Below, one piece after another: positions 57,365 to 64,000 of a DNA stretch of 64,000 bases. The notes beneath the pieces are model-generated. The model saw only the letters and a program-made list of their open reading frames with translations. It had not been told where the DNA came from and searched no databases. The stretch's first letter is position 1. Each line of letters starts with the position of its first letter. Position numbers and translations under genes: made by a program. Origin of the DNA: Paramarasmius palmivorus (taxonomy: Eukaryota; Basidiomycota; Agaricomycetes; Agaricales; Marasmiaceae); the NCBI GenBank assembly GCA_037176845.1, contig JAYKXP010000030.1:496001-560000 (forward strand). Direction: 5' to 3'.

Positions 57365-58020
57365 TTCAGTGATTTGAGCGATTCTCGAGCCAAAGATACC
57401 TTGTGGTGAGTGTCTATCGTGACTTATGCCTTGCGTTCTTGGTGCTGATTCATTTCTGTGCACAGTGCGTTCGAATACACGTGGAAATTGATAAGAAAAC
57501 GGAAATGAAGACTTGAAATTTTAAGTTTTGATTTGTTCCTCTGATGCTACTTTACATCCGAGCGAAGAGGAATGAAATTGTGTGTACCCTGTAAATCTAT
57601 GTATGTCCCAAGATTGGCTACTCAAATTTGATGTTGGTTGAGCTCGATACATGTGAGCCTACCCTCGTCGGGTTATTGGACTACCCTAAGCTTGTCCTCG
57701 CGCCAGATCGGATGAGCTGCATTGACCGTTGACACCCAAAAACAACTGGAAGCTTGAGGTATGGTACCGTAAAACGAGGCACCTTGAGCACCGCAGTAGT
57801 GTCTACTTCTCTACCCAGATTTTATATCATGGGCCAGAGTCGTCCTGCCTGGTTCATTGGTTCAAGTACCTCGTAGTCTCTTCTTCGTGATATGCCTATG
57901 CACTAACGTATTGAGGTTCCTATGCGGCCTGACATCCAGGTTTTCGCAGGTGGAGTGTCTGTACCATACCTATTACTTGAGTGCATTGTGTGGTGATGGG
58001 TTTGTGGCATAGTCTCATTG

Positions 58021-58220
58021 CCAGTAGTTTTGTAGGCCTGTTACTGTCCTCTCTGTGACGATGGCAAGCATGTACAGAGAGGCCTGTAAAACGGAGATAA
58101 AAATTGGCTGAAAGGGCACTATGATCGAGAATTGTTCGGACCGACTTGATCCGTTCCCAAAAAGACGACTGCCATATAGGGATGCGCTCGAAATGGAAGG
58201 TAGCACAGCATCATCTCGCA
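58021..58220 (-). repeat. Inverted repeat, left arm (~200 bp)
   Basis: The reverse complement matches 58864-59063 closely; shared blocks include CGAGCGCATCCCTATATGGC and ACAATTCTCGATCATAGTGC. The arms are separated by about 640 bp of unrelated sequence. Confidence 0.85.
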
Positions 58221-58863
58221 CCACTGGCTGCAGCCTCTGGCACTTTGTATACAACGATAGCTTGCCCTAGTAGTACTGTAAAGAGCTTTAGCACTTGAAC
58301 GTTCTCAACTTTTGCCCTGCTGCATATCCTTCAAATATTTTATTCCTCTTGTTCGTGCTGACTCACTCAGAGTGCTGCAAGTCATTGAAACTCGAGCCTC
58401 GACATTCGCTAATAGGCTACTATCAATCCATGTAGCGTATAGAGCTCACAGGATCTCTGTGTAGTCAATGCTAGTTGGGGTGGGCTTTGTCACGCTGTGA
58501 CGATCAGGTATCAGAACGATTGATATTCCTCAAGCTCAAGAATGAGGGAACTCCGAACCGCTGGCATTCTGAATTCGAGAAGAAGATATGGTATGTGGAG
58601 TTGAAGATATCTACTGACTTCTTCCGCTAGATGCCAGTGAATTATATGCCCGCTATTAGCAGTAAAAGTTAAACTGATTTGAAGTTCGCTCTCCAAAGAA
58701 TTCGAAGCCGTTGAAGTGTACTTATTGCTATTACCTAGTTCTTAGGTTAGACCAATCTACAAGTTAATAGCATTTCTACATGACATCCGCTACTCTCCCG
58801 AGGTATAAAACAATGTGGTTAGTGGTACGAATTGGCTATAGAAGTAGCAGTGGTAAGTTGGAA

Positions 58864-59063
58864 GTTCGAGACGATGCTGTGCTACCTTCCATTTCGAGCG
58901 CATCCCTATATGGCAGTCGTCTTTTTGGGAACGGATCAAGTCGGTCCGAACAATTCTCGATCATAGTGCCCTTTCAGCCAATTTTTATCTCCGTTTTACA
59001 GGTCTCTCAGTACATGCTTGTCATCGTCACTGAGAGAACGGTTACAGGTCTAGTAGTTTTGAA
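58864..59063 (+). repeat. Inverted repeat, right arm (~200 bp)
   Basis: Counterpart of 58021-58220. Both arms are open in the same relative frame (SISSASLYGSRLFGNG), but the differences between them change amino acids, so this looks like a duplicated fragment of something once coding, or chance, and not a live gene. Confidence 0.85.
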
Positions 59064-59325
59064 GGCCCGAAGGAATGAAAGAAAAATCGCGCCGGTCCCA
59101 GGCCGATCCTAGCGAGTCGTCAAGTAGGGATTTCCATTACAGTTGATATAAATTCACGGTATAAGCATTGGAAACTACATTGAGGGGTCCGGTGTCAACA
59201 GTGGAATGGTCGAGGTGGCAGAAAGAAAAGGAAAACTTCACAAGTGCCATGGGAATTTTAGCGCGAATAATCTCTGATCTTCACCACGACCATCGACTGG
59301 CACCTCACTCATCTCCCACCTGAAA

Positions 59326-59490
59326 ATGGTGCGTATACCACCGAAATCCCGATTTCTTAGTTGCTAACTAGGTTATATCCAGAGCAAGTTCAATTTCATC
59401 GACCACCATGCCCCGTTCTCGTGTCCTCTTCCTAAATCATCTCCGGAACCCCATTCATTCGGCAGGCCATTCTCGAGCTGGAGCCTGTAG
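59326..59490 (+). CDS. Possible mini-gene with intron directly after the start codon
   Basis: ATG 59326-59328 is followed at once by a 54 bp intron with textbook signals (GTGCGT donor, GCTAACT branch, ATCCAG acceptor) and then 35 codons starting SKFNFIDHHAPFSCPLPKSS and ending at TAG 59490. The total is only 36 residues. It may be the start of a truncated gene. I do not recognise it. Confidence 0.25.
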
Positions 59491-59935
59491 CTGAGTGTAT
59501 CGTATAAAAATAGTAGCTTGTGACTTGTATAGGTATGTTGTACGTCCCTCAAACAAGTCTAATTATGCTAATCCGCCCATTCCAACCAGGCAGTGTTCAG
59601 GCCCCCTACCGACACGTTTGCCTCGGGACACATAGCTGCTAGTCCCCTCAGGAACCTTCCTGGCAATCTAGCGCTCTTGAAGCTTTATACCCGAAACATA
59701 CTGGCGCCAAATCGTATGGGAGGCTGTTCAACAGTTGACAGATATTGCGCGGTGTCAAGGACATGAGGAGCCTTTATTTAGCCATCCAGGGTCTGTCGAA
59801 TACAGCAAAAATGCTCCACCGCCGCATCCTGCACTACTATTGAGTCTCCTCCCACCATCCACGATGTGCTCGCGCCATTCGAGCCTCTGGTTCATCCAAT
59901 AACTCCCTGCGCACCACTCGTGAGCTCCGGCGCCA

Positions 59936-62391
59936 ATGTCCTTCGTTGGCTCGAGCTACGTACATGTCGATGGAGGTGCCTATAATGTAGTATATGGCAA
60001 CCAGATCAATACAGCTAATCACTACAGTGGTTTTGGTCAGTGCTCACCTACTCTGTTCTTTGCGCAATCGCTGAATTGCAAGTACTAGATGATACACCCC
60101 AGCTCCTGCGGCTACTTTCTGAGCGAGCGGCGATGAACGCTTGCCACGATGCTGAGGCCCGCTACCCGCAGCCAAACTGTCATCCAAACACGAGGGTCAA
60201 GACACTCGCCAGGTTAGGTCGTTGGGTGGAGGATAGAGGAGGTACTGTCAAAGTCTGTTGGGTGTATGGTTCTGCTGGTGTAGGGAAGTCGGCGATTGCG
60301 CAGAAAGTATCAGAAGATCATTTCAACCAACTTGTCGGAGCGTTCTTCTTCTCGCGTAACGACTCCACTCGAGATATACTGTATCCATTCGTCGCGACAA
60401 TCGTCTACCAATGCTGCACCTCCATTCCTCTCAAGTACATCGTTGGTCCGTTGATATTCGACGTGATCCGCTCAAATACCAACATTTTCCTTACCACATC
60501 CGAGAACCAATTTCGGAAATTGCTACTCGAACCATTTGCCAGCGTGGCACCTGAAATGCGACGAGCATTGCCAAACCTCATCACCATAGATGGTTTGGAT
60601 GAATGCATCGACCTTCCGTCCCAGCAGCGTTTGCTGGGCCTCATGGATCTCGCGATCGCCTTCCATACTCCCGTACCCTTCAAATTCCTCCTCTGCAGTA
60701 GACCCGAACCTCAAATCCGCCACGGTATCGACAGTTCAGGCTTTGCGTCATGCCTCGAACGAATACAGATCTCTGGCACGACCATTCGACTCTTGGGAGT
60801 GTTATCCGAATCAGACCTTGACATTCGGAGGTACTTTTTGGAGAAATTTGCTGAGCTTCGAAGGAAGTATCGCAGTGTCCTCCGAGCCGAAGGGGAGATC
60901 TGGCCTAGCGAGGACCAGGTGAACGAGCTGGTTTGGCGAGCAAGTGGCCAGTTCATCTTCGCGGTCACTGTTATCAAGTATGTGGATTCGATGGACGAAC
61001 GGCCGCAGGATCGGTTGAGAACCATCCTCAGCATCCAGTCTGGGGAGATCCAGGGCTCGCCCTATCCTGACTTGGATATGCTATACCGACAGATTATATT
61101 GACGTGCCGTAATTGGGACAAAATCTATTCCATTCTCCAGCTGCTCGTCACACCACATCCAAACCTCAATTGTGTCTCCAACAGTCGTATCCAGTGGCAT
61201 TCGTCGACCATAATTTTCAATTTCAAAATAGGCCAGGTCGAGACACTTCTCTCTCGACTACATTCCGTAATGCATATCCCCGAGGACCCGAACTTCCAAA
61301 TCCAAATCCTTCATGCCTCCTTCACGGAATTCCTCCTGGACAGTGCTCGGTCAGGACAGTACAGGGTTCGAAAGTACTCCGAATCAGAGTACTGCAACCA
61401 TGTCACCGTGCTTCTCCTTCGTACGCTCGCTTCGTATGCGCCGTGGTACCCACCATATTGCTCTTCTGAGCAGTCATTTGATGCTGCTTTCACGAATTGG
61501 CAGAAGAAAGTTGGTTTCATCGTACATAGCACTTTACCGCACCTCTCGATCACACACTGGCCAGACTACTGGTGTAAAGTTGAATCTCCAAGTGCCAGCT
61601 TGCTAGCTGAACTGGAAAGATTCGATACCTATCTTATCGGTGCTCTGACTCTGACTTGCGCGTGCGATCCTGCACATTCGCTTCTGAGATGGAACGATTG
61701 TTTGGCTTGGGCAAAAGTATGTAATTATACGTCTCAGAAGTCTCCAGCATTACTGACAAGCAAACTAGGCCCTAGATAAAAAGGTACCTCAAAGCTTCAT
61801 AGAGAAACTGGGAGTGTTTTTTCGCGGGTGTTCTATTGGCTACCACAAGGATACTCTACGACTAAACGCGGTTCGGGGGACTTTTGAGTTGGAATGTGGA
61901 ATTGTCAACACCAGCAGGCGGAAGTTTGCAGACTGCATGGTGGATTCTCTCACCTGGTATTATAAGCAATGGTGGTCCGAGGAACTGGGATCATGGGATT
62001 TCTTACCGATGCTACTTCCTGCTACACCTGAAGATGGGATACTATTCAACGAATTGGTCGTGGTCCATATCCCGAAGGCCAATGCTAGCACGCTGAAGAA
62101 GGTCTATGGCGTATACAGATCCCTAAAAGGCGGGGCTCAAAAGACGATGTTTCGTAACGACATTGTACATGACACCTCTAAAAGTGCTGTTTGTGGTCTG
62201 GTCGAGGTACGTGGCATGGCAATACTCAATTAACATGGACGATTGACTTTACTCAGATTGAAGATTTAGAGGCATTCAAGGCACTTCTTTATAAACGCCG
62301 TGATATATTTGCAGTCCTACCGGCCGAAAATTCTTCACCGTGGTCTGATAGTGATCTGTCGGTCAGTGATGGAGAATGCGACACTGCCTGA
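59936..62391 (+). CDS. NACHT NLR-family protein, complete
   Basis: Exons 59936-60035, 60083-61716, 61769-62206 and 62257-62391 give 768 residues. The N-terminal motif is YVHVDGGAYNVVYGNQIN. Walker A is GSAGVGKSAIA, Walker B LITIDGLDEC, sensor LLCSRPEPQI; the region after it keeps SDLDIRRYFLEKFAELRRKY and RASGQFIFAVTV. HASFTEFLLDSARSG ends the NACHT-associated part. Exon 3 carries the C-terminal domain (YYKQWWSEE, ELVVVHIPK, DTSKSA), where the first Asp-Trp of the DWVVV motif is replaced. The last exon gives DLEAFKALLYKRRDIF and a short acidic tail of about 26 residues. No lesion is seen. Confidence 0.9.
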
Positions 62392-62856
62392 AGGTCCGGT
62401 TTCAGTTCAGTACACGACCTAGGCGTTCGACTGTTCTCTCATGCCTGCATGGGTGCAAATTCGACACGGCCTCTGAGATATCCCAAGGCATTCAGGTGGA
62501 GCAAATGTACTAGAGGCTGTACCAGGGTACCAATCTGTCCGTGTTCGAATGTACCCGTGTTGGACGGACGAACATCCAGGCGCTAATTCATTCACCAAGT
62601 GCACAAATAGCGACATCGTGTGAAGAGCATTTGCATAAAATGGATTGCTAAGATGTCGCGCCCTGTTCCTAGTGACCTCCCAACCTGATATCATTTCGAC
62701 CTCTTGTCCCTCTTTACCTCTTTCCCCTCTTCCCTATTCCGCAAGCCCGACACTGTACTACTCCCCCTTCGATCACACTTGACATCCTCACTGCTCTCCG
62801 CCATTTCAATTTTGTATATTGGTAACGATTGCCGACCATTCCTTGACTCAAAGTTC
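62392..62856. other. Intergenic between adjacent NLR genes
   Basis: Only 465 bp separate the two coding regions, the shortest NLR-NLR spacing here. The last 170 bases are rich in C and T (CCTCTTTCCCCTCTTCCC), a likely promoter/leader. Confidence 0.5.
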
Positions 62857-64000
62857 ATGGCATTTAACAATGCTAGGAACTTCAACATAAACGGCGGAGC
62901 TCATAACGTGGTTCATGGCCATCAGATTAATGTGAATCACATAACCCAGTCAAGCACTCCCAGTGAGTTCAGCATTGCATCCTCTAATCAAATCACTTAC
63001 CTGAGCACAACAGATGAAATACTCCGTGTTCTTGCAGCGCGGGCAGCCATGAATGCAACAAGTGATGCGGAGGCACGTTACCCTCAGCCAAATTGTCACC
63101 CGAATACGCGGGTTGAAACTCTCGACGAGTTGGGTCAGTGGGTCAAAGAGAAAAAGGGCACCACCAGAGTCTGCTGGGTTCATGGTTCTGCAGGAGTCGG
63201 GAAGTCGGCGATCGCGCAGAAGATATCAGAGGATCATCGTAGCCATGTCTTTGCAACCTTCTTCTTTTCACGCAACGACTCAACCCGCGATAATCTCGAG
63301 CCTTTTGTTGCAACAATTGCCTTCCAATGCTGCACTTCCGAGGCCCTCAAACGCGTCGTTGGTCCCTTGATTATGGACGCCATTCGCTCCAACCCCAACA
63401 TCTTCGATACCTCTGCTGAAAATCAATTCCACAAGATGATCCTCGAGCCCTTCTCGAAAGTGAAGTGGTTCTCGCGGAGGAATCTTCCGAACCTTCTCAT
63501 TGTTGACGGGTTGGATGAGTGTGTCGATAACCCATCCCAGCAAAGGCTTCTAGAGATCATTGACCTCGCAATCACCTTCCGCACTCCTTCACCCTTTACC
63601 TTCCTCCTATGCAGCCGTCCCGAACCTCAGATCCGTCACGGCATCAAAAGCGCAGGTTTCGCGTCGTGTCTGAAATACATCGAGCTCTCTGGCACGACCG
63701 TTCGATTTCTAGGGAAATTGTCCGAATCAGACCTCGATATCCAGAGATATTTTCTGGAGAAATTTTCCGAGCTTCGAGCGAAATATCGAGCTGTCTTACG
63801 GGATAGGGGGGAGAACTGGCCGAGCGAAGCAGAGATCAAAGTGCTTGTCGAGAGAGCAAGCGGGCAATTCATCTTTGCAGTCACTGTCATCAACTATGTT
63901 GACACCCTGGACGAACGACCACAGGACCGGTTGGACACTATCCTGAGCATTGAACCTGGGAACATTCAGAATTCCCCGTATCCTCCTTTGGACTCGTTAT
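62857..64000 (+). CDS. NACHT NLR-family protein, N-terminal part (3' end outside window)
   Basis: Exon 1 is 62857-62962 and exon 2 runs from 63014 past the window end. The N-terminal motif is FNINGGAHNVVHGHQINVN. Exon 2 shows RAAMNATSDAEARYPQPN, Walker A GSAGVGKSAIA, FFFSRNDSTRDNL, AFQCC, Walker B LLIVDGLDECVD, LLCSRPEPQIRHG, SDLDIQRYFLEKF and RASGQFIFAVTVINYVD. The frame is open to base 64000 and should continue into the C-terminal domain exon outside the window. Confidence 0.88.
   Translation, partial: MAFNNARNFNINGGAHNVVHGHQINVNHITQSSTPSEFSIASSNQITYLSTTDEILRVLAARAAMNATSDAEARYPQPNCHPNTRVETLDELGQWVKEKKGTTRVCWVHGSAGVGKSAIAQKISEDHRSHVFATFFFSRNDSTRDNLEPFVATIAFQCCTSEALKRVVGPLIMDAIRSNPNIFDTSAENQFHKMILEPFSKVKWFSRRNLPNLLIVDGLDECVDNPSQQRLLEIIDLAITFRTPSPFTFLLCSRPEPQIRHGIKSAGFASCLKYIELSGTTVRFLGKLSESDLDIQRYFLEKFSELRAKYRAVLRDRGENWPSEAEIKVLVERASGQFIFAVTVINYVDTLDERPQDRLDTILSIEPGNIQNSPYPPLDSL

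Larger units (their letters stand above)
57365..59935. other. Intergenic with a large inverted repeat
   Basis: 2.6 kb between the proline-rich gene and the next NLR gene. It contains the two inverted-repeat arms (58021-58220 and 58864-59063) and a possible mini-gene at 59326. Otherwise no gene is supported. Confidence 0.5.

Noticed and set aside
56788..57393. 201-codon Gly-rich open frame on the minus strand.
   Set aside because: It is the complement of the proline-rich repeat (CCN codons read as GGN), with no splice signals or start context of its own.
58780..59112. 110-codon frame in the right arm of the inverted repeat as a gene.
   Set aside because: The conserved part is confined to the repeat; differences between arms are mostly amino-acid changing, and the ends of the frame are unrelated.
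62540..62590. GTTCGAATGTACCCG as a possible tRNA B-box (also CCGATTCGAACG near 8110).
   Set aside because: No matching A-box or cloverleaf stems; the 8110 site is inside a coding exon.

Overview
The window reads as nuclear DNA of a mushroom-forming basidiomycete (Agaricomycetes). Genes lie on both strands and are cut by many 44-64 bp GT-AG introns with CTAAC/CTGAC-like branch sites. The gene families are ones expanded in that class: NACHT-type STAND/NLR proteins, F-box-like proteins, a FunK1-type kinase, a TET/JBP-like dioxygenase, a HECT-like protein and an rve-like integrase. No rRNA, tRNA or CRISPR was found.

The dominant feature is one paralogous family of NACHT NTPases, eight members, all on the + strand: 1-657 (3' end only), 5569-8231 (broken by an in-frame TGA), 37000-39518, 40241-42979, 44264-46859, 49570-52416, 59936-62391 and 62857-64000 (5' end only). 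They share an exon plan. A mini-exon of 97-109 nt, always ending in phase 1, encodes a Gly/Asn-rich N-terminal motif. A long exon encodes the NACHT module (Walker A GxAGVGKS, Walker B LIVIDGLDEC). A 440-520 nt exon encodes a conserved C-terminal domain (YYxxWW, DWVVV, DTSESV). A last exon begins with a DLAEFKALLYERRDLF-like helix and then diverges completely. No WD40, ankyrin or TPR repeats follow NACHT. My best candidate for an undescribed system is therefore a compact, repeat-less NLR family with a detachable candidate amyloid-type signalling exon at the N-terminus and a conserved C-terminal domain I cannot name.

Other regions: 0.9-3.8 kb holds a MYND zinc-finger gene and a GHSMGG lipase, both minus strand. 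9.8-15.5 kb holds a convergent pair: a Pro/Ser-rich protein with a degenerate HECT-like domain (+) and a TET/JBP-like 2OG-Fe(II) dioxygenase (-). 17.0-22.4 kb is a graveyard of two housekeeping genes, an intron-containing casein kinase 1 pseudogene and a frameshifted, 3'-truncated gamma-COP pseudogene, each followed by a copy of a ~300 bp repeat. 22.9-31.7 kb holds an F-box protein with a long acidic insertion and three tandem F-box/LRR-like paralogues. 32.2-36.1 kb holds a divergent pair: an unknown protein (-) and an integrase-core transposase (+), followed by 21-bp tandem repeats. 47.0-48.3 kb carries a decayed FunK1-like kinase between NLR genes. 52.5-55.1 kb encodes an AzgA-type purine permease (-). 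56.8-57.4 kb encodes a small secreted proline-rich protein with a clear TATA box. A ~200 bp inverted repeat sits at 58.0/58.9 kb.

Exon boundaries were read by eye, using splice signals, frame continuity and comparison among paralogues. Functional names rest on motif recognition, not database searches.
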